Assembly: GCA_025463365.1 (NCBI GenBank)
Contig: JAOBWM010000165.1
Location: forward strand, 1-53,743
Direction of reading: 5' to 3'
Origin: Acidimicrobiales bacterium
GTDB taxonomy: Bacteria > Actinomycetota > Acidimicrobiia > Acidimicrobiales > Iamiaceae
DNA: 53,743 nucleotides
Positions 25,064-34,222 of the stretch are shown here, in pieces; position 1 is the first letter of the stretch, and every line of letters begins with the position of its first letter. The translations under genes were made by a program, and so were the position numbers. Below the pieces are notes generated by a model. It was not told the DNA's origin. It did no database searches and saw nothing but the letters and a program-made list of their open reading frames with translations.

Positions 25064-25095
25064 ACTAGGTCCACCCACCGCGAAGGAACGAGCCG

Positions 25096-26598
25096 ATGAC
25101 CGATCGCCCCACCCTGACCACCGAGACCGGGACGCCGGTCGTGGACAACCAGCACTCGGAGACGGCCGGGGCCGGCGGTCCGGTCCTGCTGCAGGACCAC
25201 AACCTCCTCGAGAAGCTGGCCCACTTCAACCGTGAGCAGATCCCCGAGCGCATCGTGCACGCCGTGGGGATCGGCGCCTACGGGGAGTTGGAGATCACCC
25301 ACGACCTGAGCCGGTACACGCGGGCGAAGCTCTTCCAGCCCGGAGCCAAGACCGAGGTGCTCGCCCGGTTCAGCACCGTGGCCGGTTCCAAGGGTGCGCC
25401 CGACACCGCCCGCGATCCCCGTGGCTTCGCGCTGAAGTTCTACACGGAGGACGGCAACTACGACCTGGTGGGCAACAACACGCCGATCTTCTTCATCCGC
25501 GATGCCATCAAGTTCCCGGACTTCATCCACTCGCAGAAGTACGACCCGCGGACCAACCAGCAAGAACCGGACAACGTCTGGGACTTCTTCGGCATGCACC
25601 CGGCCACGACCCACATGTTCACGTGGCTGTTCGGGGACCGCGGCCGGCCCAACTCCGTGCGCCACATGGACGGCTTCGGCTCCCACACGTTCCAGTGGGT
25701 CAACGCCGAGGGCGAGGCGGTCTGGGTGAAGTACCACTTCAAGACCAACCAGGGGATCGGCTTCTTCACGAACGAAGAGGCCGAGGAGGCGGGCGGCAAG
25801 AACCCCGAATACCACCTGCAGGACCTGCGCGATGCCATCGAGCGGGGCGACTTCCCGAGCTGGAGCCTCGAGGTCCAGCTCATGCCGTTGGCCGACGCCG
25901 CGGCCTACCGCTTCAACCCGTTCGACGTCACCAAGATCTGGTCCCAGAAGGACTATCCGCGCATCCCACTCGGGACGATGACGCTGAACCGGTGGCCGGA
26001 GAACTACTTCGCCGAGATCGAGCAGTCGGCGTTCAGCCCGTCGCACTTCGTCGATGGCATCGGCCCCTCGCCGGACAAGATGCTCCAGGGCCGGCTCTTC
26101 GCCTATGGCGATGCGCACAGATACCGGCTCACCGGCAACGCCAACAACCTGCCGGTGAACGCGGCCAAGAACGCCACCGTCGCCAACTACCGGCGTGACG
26201 GCGTCATGCAGTTCACCGACAACGGCGGCAGCAGCAAGAACTACGAGCCCAATTCCTTCAACGGCCCGGTGGAGACCGGCAGGGAGCTCTACGCCGGGCT
26301 CGCGTCCGACGGGGCCAGCGGCCACTTCGAGTACCCGCACCACGCCGCGGACGACGACTTCACCCAGGCCGGCGACCTGTACCGGCTCATCGACGAGGAC
26401 GCCAAGGAGCGCCTCGTCGGCAACATCGCCGGCAGCCTGAGCCAGGTCTCGCGCGAGGACATCATCGACCGAGCCGTGGCCAGCTTCCGCAGCGCTGATG
26501 CCGACTACGGCGCACGCGTCGAGGCCAGGGTCAAGGAGCTCCGGGCCGGCCCGGGCGACGGCGAGGACAACGCGCCCGACAAGACGCCCGGGTTCTAG
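25096..26598 (+). CDS. katA: Monofunctional haem catalase, small-subunit clade
   Basis: At 500 residues this matches small-subunit catalases. Visible signatures are LEKLAHFNREQIPERIVHA, the distal active-site block FSTVAGSKGAPDTARDPRGF, the asparagine-bearing NNTPIFFIRDA and the proximal haem-ligand motif RLFAYGDAHRYRL, with its tyrosine. The enzyme dismutates hydrogen peroxide in the cytoplasm. A GAAGGA ribosome-binding site precedes the ATG. Peroxide is a by-product of oxygenases and of some purine-oxidising enzymes, but the divergent repressor shows that general oxidative stress is the main signal. Confidence 0.97.
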   Translation: MTDRPTLTTETGTPVVDNQHSETAGAGGPVLLQDHNLLEKLAHFNREQIPERIVHAVGIGAYGELEITHDLSRYTRAKLFQPGAKTEVLARFSTVAGSKGAPDTARDPRGFALKFYTEDGNYDLVGNNTPIFFIRDAIKFPDFIHSQKYDPRTNQQEPDNVWDFFGMHPATTHMFTWLFGDRGRPNSVRHMDGFGSHTFQWVNAEGEAVWVKYHFKTNQGIGFFTNEEAEEAGGKNPEYHLQDLRDAIERGDFPSWSLEVQLMPLADAAAYRFNPFDVTKIWSQKDYPRIPLGTMTLNRWPENYFAEIEQSAFSPSHFVDGIGPSPDKMLQGRLFAYGDAHRYRLTGNANNLPVNAAKNATVANYRRDGVMQFTDNGGSSKNYEPNSFNGPVETGRELYAGLASDGASGHFEYPHHAADDDFTQAGDLYRLIDEDAKERLVGNIAGSLSQVSREDIIDRAVASFRSADADYGARVEARVKELRAGPGDGEDNAPDKTPGF

Positions 26599-26610
26599 CC
26601 GACCGGGTGG

Positions 26611-27597
26611 CTACCAGCTCGGCGGAGGCGAGGGCGGACCCCATGGGTTCTCGGCCGCACCCGGGGCCTCGTGGTCCGGCACGCCGGTCCCTGGTGGCGG
26701 GGCCCAGAAGCCGCCGTCACCGCCCGACGGGTGCTGGCCGGTCTCCGGCTGCGGTTCGGGCTCGGGCGGCGGGACCGCCGCGGGAAAGGCGATGACGTCG
26801 CCGCCCCGGTGGGGTGCGTGGTTCCACACGGGCGCCTCGTACGTCGCGGGAGCCTCCGGCTCGTCCTCGGCCACCGCGGTGCCGTGGAGGAACCGCTCGG
26901 CGGCGTAGAACTCGGGCAGCGGGCTCCGGATGGCGAGGGCCTGGGCCAACAGTCCCTGCACCTGCTCGAGCTGGTCGAGGACCGCCTGGAGGTCCGCCCG
27001 GCGCAGCTCGAGGTCGCTCTGGGAGTCGGCCAGGATCGAGGCGATGTGCTGGCGGACCTGTGGTTCGGCCGATGCCCGCAATGCCTCGGCGTCGGCCTCG
27101 GCCGCGGCGACGAGGTCCGCCGCCTCGGCCCGGGCCTCACCCAGCAGTCGTGCGGCCTCGGCCCGATCGGCCAGGGCGGCCGTGGTGTGCGCTTGCGCCT
27201 CGAGCTCCGCCTCGGCAGCGATCGCAGTGGCCTCCTGCTCCGCCTGCTGGACGATGCGGGCCACGTGCTCGCCGAGCCCGTCCCAGCGATCGACACCTGC
27301 CGCCTGGGCCTGGGCCTCGCGAACCATGGCCGCGGCCTCGGCCTGAGCGGCGGCGATGATCTCGTCGGCCCGCTGGACGGCGCCGGCCTCGGGTTGGGCG
27401 ACGGGCCCCGGACCAGCGAAGACCTGCCGGTGCGCCTCCGCGATGATCGCCTCGGCCTGGGCCTGGGCGGCCGCGACGACCTGCTCGGGCTGGGCCTGGT
27501 TGATCATGATCTCGATCTCGAGGAGGTACCGGCGCACCTCGTCGGGGTCGAAACCCTTCCGGACCATGCGAAACGTGCGGTTGGCGATCTCGGTCAT
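26611..27597 (-). CDS. DivIVA-domain coiled-coil protein
   Basis: This 328-residue protein opens with a DivIVA-type motif (FRMVRKGFDPDEVRRYLLEI, residues 9-28). A long alanine-, glutamate- and glutamine-rich coiled coil follows (about 35-225), and the tail is rich in proline and glycine. Such proteins act at the cell pole, septum or membrane in actinobacteria. It runs convergent with the catalase, with 12 bases between stops, and stands alone on its strand. The ATG at 27597 is selected because it directly precedes the DivIVA motif. A TAGGCT -10-like element lies in the 79-base gap upstream. Confidence 0.8.
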   Translation of the reverse strand: MTEIANRTFRMVRKGFDPDEVRRYLLEIEIMINQAQPEQVVAAAQAQAEAIIAEAHRQVFAGPGPVAQPEAGAVQRADEIIAAAQAEAAAMVREAQAQAAGVDRWDGLGEHVARIVQQAEQEATAIAAEAELEAQAHTTAALADRAEAARLLGEARAEAADLVAAAEADAEALRASAEPQVRQHIASILADSQSDLELRRADLQAVLDQLEQVQGLLAQALAIRSPLPEFYAAERFLHGTAVAEDEPEAPATYEAPVWNHAPHRGGDVIAFPAAVPPPEPEPQPETGQHPSGGDGGFWAPPPGTGVPDHEAPGAAENPWGPPSPPPSW

Positions 27598-27676
27598 CGG
27601 GGCTCCCGTACGGGCCGGTGGTGGCGCGACAATTCCGACAAAGCCTACGAGTGATTGGCTGGGCGGGTACGACCCG

Positions 27677-28753
27677 TCAGCCCGTGGTCCACTCCAGGAC
27701 GCGGAACGCGCCCAGCCCCGCCGGGTCGGTGAGGGCCTCGGCCTCGTGGACCCGGCTGCGCGCCGCGACGGCCGCCACGCCCCCGGCCGGACCCTCCTCC
27801 GCCCACCGGGCCCGTCCCTCGGCCACCAGCTCCTCGATCCCGAGGTCGGCCAGGAACGCGGCTTGGCTCCGGTCGCGAGCGGGAGGACGCACCAGCGAGA
27901 GCTGGTCGACGGCGACCTCGCAGGTGATGTCGGCCGATCCCGGCTGCTCGAGGGGGTGGCCCGCCCGCTCGTGGCGGGAGTAGGTCCGCACCCACTCGTC
28001 CCAGGGGCGACGCGCCAGCTCCGGGGTGGTCGATGCGTAGTCGAGCGCCACCACCCGGCCACCGGCCGACAGGTCGAGCGCGGCGGCCAGCCAGCCGGCC
28101 GCTTCGGCCTGCACGGGCAGGCGGGTCCCGATCGGCACCGAACGGCCGGCCCGGCCCCAGCACCAGCCCTGGCGGGCCGGCTCCAACGGCGCGTACGCCT
28201 CCACGAGGCGCGCCCGACCATCGGACCCCGAGCCCACGTCGACCACGACCTCGCTCCAGGTGCCGTCGGGGTCGGCAGGCGAGGGTGGGCGCAACTCGAC
28301 GAGCCCGAACGGCAGGTTGTCGAGCAGCTCGTTGGCCAGCACGATCACCGGCCCCGGCCCGAGCTCGCCCGGCTCGGGCAGGTGGTGGCGGCTCCGAGCG
28401 CGGTCGGGATGGGTCGCCCACTGGCTGTCGCCCGGTTCGACCAGCACGAGCTGCAGGGCGTCGAGGCACGCCGGGCGAGCGGCGAACACGGTGCGGGCCA
28501 GCGTGCCTGGGCCGGCACCGGCCTCGACCACGAGGAACGGATCGGGCCGCCAGAGCTCGTCCCACCAGCGGTCGAGCGCCCGACCGACGAGCACCCCGAA
28601 CAGGGGCCCGACCTCAGGACTGGTGAGGAAGTCCCGGCGACGTCCGGCGCCGCCGCCGGAGGTGTAGAAGCCGAGGCCCGGCGCGTAGAGCGCGTGGGCC
28701 ACGTAGTCGTCGAAGCCGATGGGCCCGGCCCGCTCGAGGTGCTCGATCAGCAC
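27677..28753 (-). CDS. MidA/NDUFAF7-family SAM-dependent methyltransferase
   Basis: The 358-residue protein shows the MidA signature: YVAHALYAPGLGFYTSGG near the N-terminus, DFLTSPEVGPLFG, the SAM-binding glycine loop VVEAGAGPGTLARTVF, and ANELLDNLPFGLVEL. The mitochondrial homologue NDUFAF7 methylates an arginine of the NuoD-equivalent subunit during complex I assembly. Here the gene starts (GTG) 14 bases after nuoN, so it appears to be the last gene of the 11-subunit nuo operon. A role in complex I assembly is therefore a reasonable inference, but methyltransferase substrate cannot be read from the sequence. Confidence 0.87.
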   Translation of the reverse strand: MLIEHLERAGPIGFDDYVAHALYAPGLGFYTSGGGAGRRRDFLTSPEVGPLFGVLVGRALDRWWDELWRPDPFLVVEAGAGPGTLARTVFAARPACLDALQLVLVEPGDSQWATHPDRARSRHHLPEPGELGPGPVIVLANELLDNLPFGLVELRPPSPADPDGTWSEVVVDVGSGSDGRARLVEAYAPLEPARQGWCWGRAGRSVPIGTRLPVQAEAAGWLAAALDLSAGGRVVALDYASTTPELARRPWDEWVRTYSRHERAGHPLEQPGSADITCEVAVDQLSLVRPPARDRSQAAFLADLGIEELVAEGRARWAEEGPAGGVAAVAARSRVHEAEALTDPAGLGAFRVLEWTTG

Positions 28754-28767
28754 CCGCTCCAGCTCGG

Positions 28768-30306
28768 TCAGTGCCCGGCACCCATGGCGAACACGGCGCT
28801 GTTGGCGAGGTGGCCCACGATCTCGGGCAGCACGCCGACGACCACGGCGCCGATCGTGGCGATGGCGACCACCGCGGCGAGCGGCAATGGCACCCGGATC
28901 GGCGTGACGTCACCGTCGGGCACGTCGTCCATGAACATCGTCCGGACGATCGAGAGGTAGTACGCGAGGGAGATCACCGAGTTGACGGCCATCACGACGC
29001 CCATCGTGTAGCCCAGCCAGGTGTGGCCGCCGACCACCGCGCTGAAGAGCTGGAACTTGGCGAACCAGCCCATCGCCGGCGGGATGCCGCCGAGGCCGAA
29101 CACGAACAGCGCCATGCAGGTGGCGAGGGCAGGGGCATAGGTCCACAACCCGCCCCAGGCCTTGATGTCGCCGGTGCCGAGCCGCCGGCTCACGGAGATG
29201 ATCACGGCGAACACACCAAGGTTGATCAGCGTGTACACGAGGGTGTAGCCGACGATGGCACTCAGCACCCGCCCGTTGTTGCCGGGCACGCCGCCGGGGC
29301 CGAGGCCCGACCCGAAGACGGCCAGCGGGGCGAGGATGAACCCGGCCTGCGCGACCGACGAGTAGGCGAACAGCCGGACGATGTTGGTCTGGCGGAGGGC
29401 GATCACGTTGCCGACCGTCATCGTGAGCACGGCCAGTACGAACATGAACGGGCGGATCACATCGGCCCGGTCGAGGAACCCGATGAACACGAGCTGGAGG
29501 ATGGCGACGAAGCCCGCCGTCTTGGAAGCCACCGACAAGAAGGCGGTGACGGGCGTGGGCGCGCCTTCGTACGTGTCCGGTGCCCAGTTGTGGAACGGCA
29601 CCGCCGACACCTTGAAGCCGAAGCCCACCAACACGAAGATGATCCCGACGACGGCGACCGGCTCCTGCATGAAGGAGTGGTTGACCTTGCTGCCGATCTC
29701 GGTGAGCAGGGTGCTCCCCGTGCCGCCGAAGATCAGCGACATGCCGTACAGCATCACGGCCGAGGCGAAGACGCCCATCAGGTAGTACTTCATCCCGGCC
29801 TCGTTGCCGGTGAGGGTGCGCTTGCGCCAGCCGGCCAGCAGGTAGGCCGGGATGGACAGCATCTCGAGGGCGATGAAGATCGAGATGAGGTCGCGGCTGC
29901 TCGCCATGACCGTCATGCCGAACACCGCCGACAAGATCAACAGGTAGTACTCGCCTTCGGCGTAGTCGCCCTCGGCGATCGTGTTCGTGGACAGCAGGAT
30001 CGTCAGGTAGCCGGCCACGAGGAAGAGGCCCTTGAGCACGAGGGCGAAGTCGTCGACCACGTAGGCCCCGCCGAACATGGAGCGGGAGTGGTTGTCGGCG
30101 GCCAGCGTGAGGACCGGGACGAGGGCGGCGAGCATCCCGATGCCGGCCACCGACGAGGCCGTCCAGCGGCTGTGTTCGGCGGTCGTCACGTCGACGAGCA
30201 GGCAGATCACGATCGTGACCGTCAGGACGATCTCGGGCGCGAGCGCGTGCCAGTCGACGGCCGGCCGGGTGAACCCCCCGGCCACGGCGAGCACGGTTGC
30301 CAGCAT
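28768..30306 (-). CDS. nuoN: NADH-quinone oxidoreductase subunit N, first complex I
   Basis: This 512-residue antiporter-like membrane subunit has about 14 helices, with the conserved EMLSIPAYLLAGW block, the lysine of VGFGFKVSAVPFHNWAPD and LFAYSSVAQAGFIL. It forms part of the proton-pumping membrane arm. The ATG at 30306 shares one base with the nuoM stop (TGATG). It differs clearly in sequence from the nuoN at 44178-45713, so the two loci are not a recent duplication. Confidence 0.95.
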   Translation of the reverse strand: MLATVLAVAGGFTRPAVDWHALAPEIVLTVTIVICLLVDVTTAEHSRWTASSVAGIGMLAALVPVLTLAADNHSRSMFGGAYVVDDFALVLKGLFLVAGYLTILLSTNTIAEGDYAEGEYYLLILSAVFGMTVMASSRDLISIFIALEMLSIPAYLLAGWRKRTLTGNEAGMKYYLMGVFASAVMLYGMSLIFGGTGSTLLTEIGSKVNHSFMQEPVAVVGIIFVLVGFGFKVSAVPFHNWAPDTYEGAPTPVTAFLSVASKTAGFVAILQLVFIGFLDRADVIRPFMFVLAVLTMTVGNVIALRQTNIVRLFAYSSVAQAGFILAPLAVFGSGLGPGGVPGNNGRVLSAIVGYTLVYTLINLGVFAVIISVSRRLGTGDIKAWGGLWTYAPALATCMALFVFGLGGIPPAMGWFAKFQLFSAVVGGHTWLGYTMGVVMAVNSVISLAYYLSIVRTMFMDDVPDGDVTPIRVPLPLAAVVAIATIGAVVVGVLPEIVGHLANSAVFAMGAGH

Positions 30307-31847
30307 CAGTGCCCCGCGATGGCCCGGAGGCTGTGGTGCACGGCCCCGTCGGTCACGTGGAAGATGAGGTTGGGGTAGAAGCCGAGCACGAGGATGCCGA
30401 TGATCATCGGCACCCAAGCGATGTAGTCGGTGAGGTGCATGTCGGGGATGTCGACGTTCTCGAACTCCTCGGACGGCGTCCCGAAGGCCACCCGCTGCAG
30501 CAGCCAGAGGAGGTAGCCGGCGGCGAGGACGGTGCCGAGGGCAGCGATCACCATGAACGTGCGGAACAGGGCGACGTTGAGGCCCGCGGCCGGGTTGTAG
30601 GCCGCGAGGATCGCCGGGAACTCACCCCAGAAGCCGGCCAGCCCGGGCAGGCCGAGCGACGCCATGCAGGTGAAGGCCAGCAGCCAACCCATGCGGGGAG
30701 CCTGCAGCAGCAGGCCGCCGAGGCGCTTGATCTCCAGCGTGTGGAACCGGTCCTTCACGGACCCGGCGATGAAGAACAACATGCCGGTGATGAGGCCGTG
30801 GGCCACCATGCCGAAGATGGCGGCGTTGATCCCCCACGGTTGGAGCGTGGCGATGCCGAGCATGACGTAGCCCATGTGGGCAACCGACGAGAACGCGATC
30901 AAGCGCTTCATGTCGGTCTGGGCCAGGCAGCCGAGCGCGCCGTAGATGATGCAGATCACGGCCAGGATGCCGATCACGGGCGCCCACGACCGGGCGCCCA
31001 CGGGCAGGATCGGGATGGCGATGCGCACGAAGCCGTAGGTGCCGAGCTTCAGCAGCACGGCGGCCAGGATGACCGAGCCCTGGGTGGGGGCCTGGGTGTG
31101 GGCATCGGGCAGCCAGGTGTGGAACGGGAACATCGGCACCTTGATGCCGAAGCCCATGAAGAAGCCGCCGAACACCAAGACCGCGGTGCCCTTGGCCAGG
31201 CCCGCGCCGCCCCAATGGCTGAGGGCGATCATGGAGAAGGTGTGCTGCCCGCCGACCGTGGGCGACAGGAAGTACACCGCCAGGATCGACACGATCATGA
31301 GCGCCGAGCCGAACGCGGTGTAGAGGAAGAACTTCAACGACGCATAGCGGCGCTGCTCGCCGCCCCACACGCCGATCATGAAGTACATCGGGAGCAGGAC
31401 GAGCTCGAAGAAGACGAAGAAGAGCAACAGGTCCTGGGCGACGAACGTGCCGACCATGCCGGTCTCGAGCACGAGCATCAAGACCAAGAACGCCTTGGGG
31501 TTGTGCGGCTCGGGGAAGTGGTTCCACGAGTACACGACCACCAGCGGCACGACGAAGATCGTCAGCGCGATCAGGGGGAGCGAGATCCCATCGATGGCCA
31601 CCAGGTAGCGGCTGTTGATGATGTCGATCCAGCCCTTGTCGACGAGGAACTGCATCTTCGCCGACTTGTCGTAGTCGAAGGTGGCCATGAGGCCGATCCC
31701 GACGACGAACACGGCGAGGCTGGTGGCCAGTGCGACCAGCTTGTGCAGGGTCTCCTCCGACTTCGGGATCGCCAACATCACCGCCGCTCCCACCAGGGGC
31801 AGGAAGACGACGAGGGTGGCACCCCAGCCGTTGAGCAGGTCCTTCAC
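30306..31847 (-). CDS. nuoM: NADH-quinone oxidoreductase subunit M, first complex I
   Basis: The 513-residue subunit has the NuoM hallmarks: FFVFFELVLLPMYFMIGVWG with the conserved glutamate, FGIKVPMFPFHTWLPDAHTQ and LIAFSSVAHMGYVMLG. It is a proton-translocating antiporter-like subunit of the membrane arm. The GTG at 31847 has a GAGGAG ribosome-binding site 8 bases upstream, within the 19-base gap after nuoL. The C-terminus overlaps nuoN by one base. Confidence 0.96.
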   Translation of the reverse strand: MKDLLNGWGATLVVFLPLVGAAVMLAIPKSEETLHKLVALATSLAVFVVGIGLMATFDYDKSAKMQFLVDKGWIDIINSRYLVAIDGISLPLIALTIFVVPLVVVYSWNHFPEPHNPKAFLVLMLVLETGMVGTFVAQDLLLFFVFFELVLLPMYFMIGVWGGEQRRYASLKFFLYTAFGSALMIVSILAVYFLSPTVGGQHTFSMIALSHWGGAGLAKGTAVLVFGGFFMGFGIKVPMFPFHTWLPDAHTQAPTQGSVILAAVLLKLGTYGFVRIAIPILPVGARSWAPVIGILAVICIIYGALGCLAQTDMKRLIAFSSVAHMGYVMLGIATLQPWGINAAIFGMVAHGLITGMLFFIAGSVKDRFHTLEIKRLGGLLLQAPRMGWLLAFTCMASLGLPGLAGFWGEFPAILAAYNPAAGLNVALFRTFMVIAALGTVLAAGYLLWLLQRVAFGTPSEEFENVDIPDMHLTDYIAWVPMIIGILVLGFYPNLIFHVTDGAVHHSLRAIAGH

Positions 31848-31866
31848 GGTTTCGACTCCTCGGTCC

Positions 31867-34077
31867 TCAGCTAGCGATCACTACGAAGATGGCGGCCAGC
31901 ACGGTGGCCCCCAAGAACAGGTATGCGCCGTACGCCTGGACCTTGCCGGTCTGGCTCTTGCGCAAGATCTCTCCGGAACCCTCAGCGGCAGTGCCGGAGG
32001 TGTTCACGACGCGATCGACGATGCCTTGGTCGATGCGCTTGTACACCCAGTCGCCCGTCTCGCGGGCCGTGCGCCCGACGAGGTTGACGACGCCGTCGAT
32101 CACGTTCTGGTTGACCCAGTTGGCGGCCTTGGCGATGGGGCCCTTGGTGCCGCCGGCGATGACGTCGGAGTAGAGGTAGTCCAGGTAGTACTTGTTCTCC
32201 AGGATCCGGTAGCCGGACCGGGCGAGGGCGTTGCGCTCGGTGATGCCGTGCGGACCCTTGCCCTTCCAGAACCAGAGGTAGGCGCCACCGGCACCCACGA
32301 CGATGGCGAGGAACGAGGCGCCGGCGATCCACGGGACGAACTCCGGTGCGCGGAAGCCGAGGTCGGCGTGGGGGAAGTAGGCGCCGGTCGGCTGGACGTA
32401 GTGCTCGAACTTCAGGGCGGCCCAATGCGGCGTCTTGAGCCCGAAGATCTTCTCGGGAAGGTTCAGCCAACCGGCCGTGACGGCCAGGAAGGCCAAGATC
32501 ATGAGGGGCACGACGATGCGCGGGCCGTTCTCGTGGAGCTCGTGCTCGGCCGACTTGCCGCGGGGCTCGCCGTAGAAGACGTACCAGATGGCCCGGGTCA
32601 TGTAGGCGCACGTGCACACGGCGCCGAGCAGGCCCATGACCAGCGCGAACTTGTAGCCGCCAGGGCCGCCGAGCCCGTTGGCGCCGGCCAGGACCTCGTC
32701 CTTCGACCAGAAGCCGGCGGTGACGAGCGGGACGCCCATCAGAGCCGCGGTGCCGATGAGGAACGTGACGAACGTCTTCGGCATCGTCTTGCGCATGCCG
32801 CCCATGTCCTCCTTCATGTCGAAGGAGTGGATGTGGTGGGCCAGCGAGCCGGAACCGAGGAACAGGCAGGCCTTGAAGAAGGCGTGGGTGAAGAGGTGGA
32901 AGATGGCGCCGGTCCACGCGCCGACGCCGAGGGCCATCACCATGTAGCCGAGCTGGCTGACCGTGGAGTAGGCGAGGACCTTCTTGATGTCGGTCTGCAC
33001 GAACGCGAGCAGGGCGCCGAACAGCAAGGTGACCGCGCCGATCACCGCCATGGCGTTGATGTTCGAGTGGCCGATCTGCAGGCCGTTGAAGAAGACGCCG
33101 TAGAGCCGGGCGATCATGAAGACGCCGGCCACCACCATGGTGGCGGCATGGATCAGGGCGGACACGGGGGTGGGACCGGCCATGGCATCGGGGAGCCAGG
33201 TGTGCAAGATGAACTGGCCCGACTTGCTCATCACCGCGGTCATCAGCGACAGCGACGCGACCAGCAGCAACGTGTGGCTCATGGCCCCGGTGTTGGCCAG
33301 CGTGTTGATCTTCAAGATGTCGAAGGTGGCCTGGCCATGGCCACCGATCCCGCGAGACCCGAAGTAGAGGGTGATCATCCCGCAGAGCAGGCCGATGTCG
33401 CCGACGCGGTTGGTGAGGAAGGCCTTGAGGGCGGCGTCGGAGTTGGCCTTCTCCTCCCACCAATGGCCGATGAGCCCGAACGAACAGAGACCGACCAGTT
33501 CCCAGCCCACGATCATCTGCAGCACGTTCTCCGACAGCACGAAGAACAACATCGACGACGTGAAGAGGCTGAGGAAGGCGAAGTAGTGGGTGTAGCGGCG
33601 ATCTCCGGCCACGTAGTCGGTCGAGAAGACGTGGACGAGCAGGGCGATCAGCGTGACGACGACCAGCATCACGGTGCTGAGGCCGTCGACGAGGGTGCCG
33701 ACCTTGACGTCGATGCCGGCGTTCTCGAGCCAGGTGATGTGGCGCTGGACCGGAGGAACGACGTGCTCCTCCGCGGCCGGGCCTGCCTCGGCTCCGGCGG
33801 CCTGCTCCTCGGGCACGCACGACGCCGGCGCGTCCTTGCCGGCCTCGATCTCGTGGACGGCCTCGGCGCAGGCGACCTCGTGGTGGCCGGCTTCCACCGG
33901 CGGGTGGTTGGTGCGGCCGACCCACCCGGCGGCCACCGTCAGGGCCAGCACGAAGCAGATCGCCACCGAGGCGATACCGATCTCCGAACCGCCGCGCGGC
34001 AGCTTCTTGCCGAACCCCAAGATCAAGAGGAACGACAGCGCGGGAATGGCCGGGATGATCCAGGCGTGCGTCAACAA
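31867..34077 (-). CDS. nuoL: NADH-quinone oxidoreductase subunit L, first complex I, with periplasmic insertion
   Basis: The 736-residue subunit shows FLGSGSLAHHIHSFDMKEDM, LPDAMAGPTPVSALIHAATM and VLAYSTVSQLGYMVMALGVG, plus the long C-terminal lateral helix typical of NuoL. It is about 80 residues longer than the second NuoL (653). Between the first and second membrane segments (about residues 45-110) it carries a hydrophilic insertion rich in Ala, Glu and His, with two cysteines (EVACAEAV and APASCVPEE). The start is TTG; the one at 34077 has GGAGG 7 bases upstream, and a second TTG follows immediately. Confidence 0.93.
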   Translation of the reverse strand: MLTHAWIIPAIPALSFLLILGFGKKLPRGGSEIGIASVAICFVLALTVAAGWVGRTNHPPVEAGHHEVACAEAVHEIEAGKDAPASCVPEEQAAGAEAGPAAEEHVVPPVQRHITWLENAGIDVKVGTLVDGLSTVMLVVVTLIALLVHVFSTDYVAGDRRYTHYFAFLSLFTSSMLFFVLSENVLQMIVGWELVGLCSFGLIGHWWEEKANSDAALKAFLTNRVGDIGLLCGMITLYFGSRGIGGHGQATFDILKINTLANTGAMSHTLLLVASLSLMTAVMSKSGQFILHTWLPDAMAGPTPVSALIHAATMVVAGVFMIARLYGVFFNGLQIGHSNINAMAVIGAVTLLFGALLAFVQTDIKKVLAYSTVSQLGYMVMALGVGAWTGAIFHLFTHAFFKACLFLGSGSLAHHIHSFDMKEDMGGMRKTMPKTFVTFLIGTAALMGVPLVTAGFWSKDEVLAGANGLGGPGGYKFALVMGLLGAVCTCAYMTRAIWYVFYGEPRGKSAEHELHENGPRIVVPLMILAFLAVTAGWLNLPEKIFGLKTPHWAALKFEHYVQPTGAYFPHADLGFRAPEFVPWIAGASFLAIVVGAGGAYLWFWKGKGPHGITERNALARSGYRILENKYYLDYLYSDVIAGGTKGPIAKAANWVNQNVIDGVVNLVGRTARETGDWVYKRIDQGIVDRVVNTSGTAAEGSGEILRKSQTGKVQAYGAYLFLGATVLAAIFVVIAS

Positions 34078-34220
34078 GTCAGGTCCTCCGGGACCAGCGA
34101 GGAGGCCGCGGCGCGGCAGGATCCGGCCCGCGCCACGACGGGCGCGGAACCGTCAGGATCCGCCGCACCCCCGAGCAGGGCATCGATCGTCGAGCGATCC
34201 ACGGGCACCACGTCGAGCAC
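34071..34220 (-). CDS. Possible 49-residue small protein between nuoK and nuoL
   Basis: A GTG-started frame begins two bases after the nuoK stop, with AAGGG 7 bases upstream. It runs 49 codons and stops inside the first codons of nuoL, overlapping it by 7 bases. It begins MLDVVPVDRSTIDALLGG and ends SSLVPEDLTC. It is hydrophilic, with two cysteines (one C-terminal) and no recognised domain. About 80% of third positions are G/C, a little below its neighbours. A frame this short can stay open by chance at high G+C, so the case rests on its exact fit between two subunit genes. Confidence 0.38.
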   Translation of the reverse strand: MLDVVPVDRSTIDALLGGAADPDGSAPVVARAGSCRAAASSLVPEDLTC

Positions 34221-34222
34221 CG

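Noticed and set aside
34100-34160. Rho-independent terminator between nuoK and nuoL
   Set aside because: A G+C-rich hairpin is present, but no T-rich tract follows on the coding strand and the operon continues without a new promoter.
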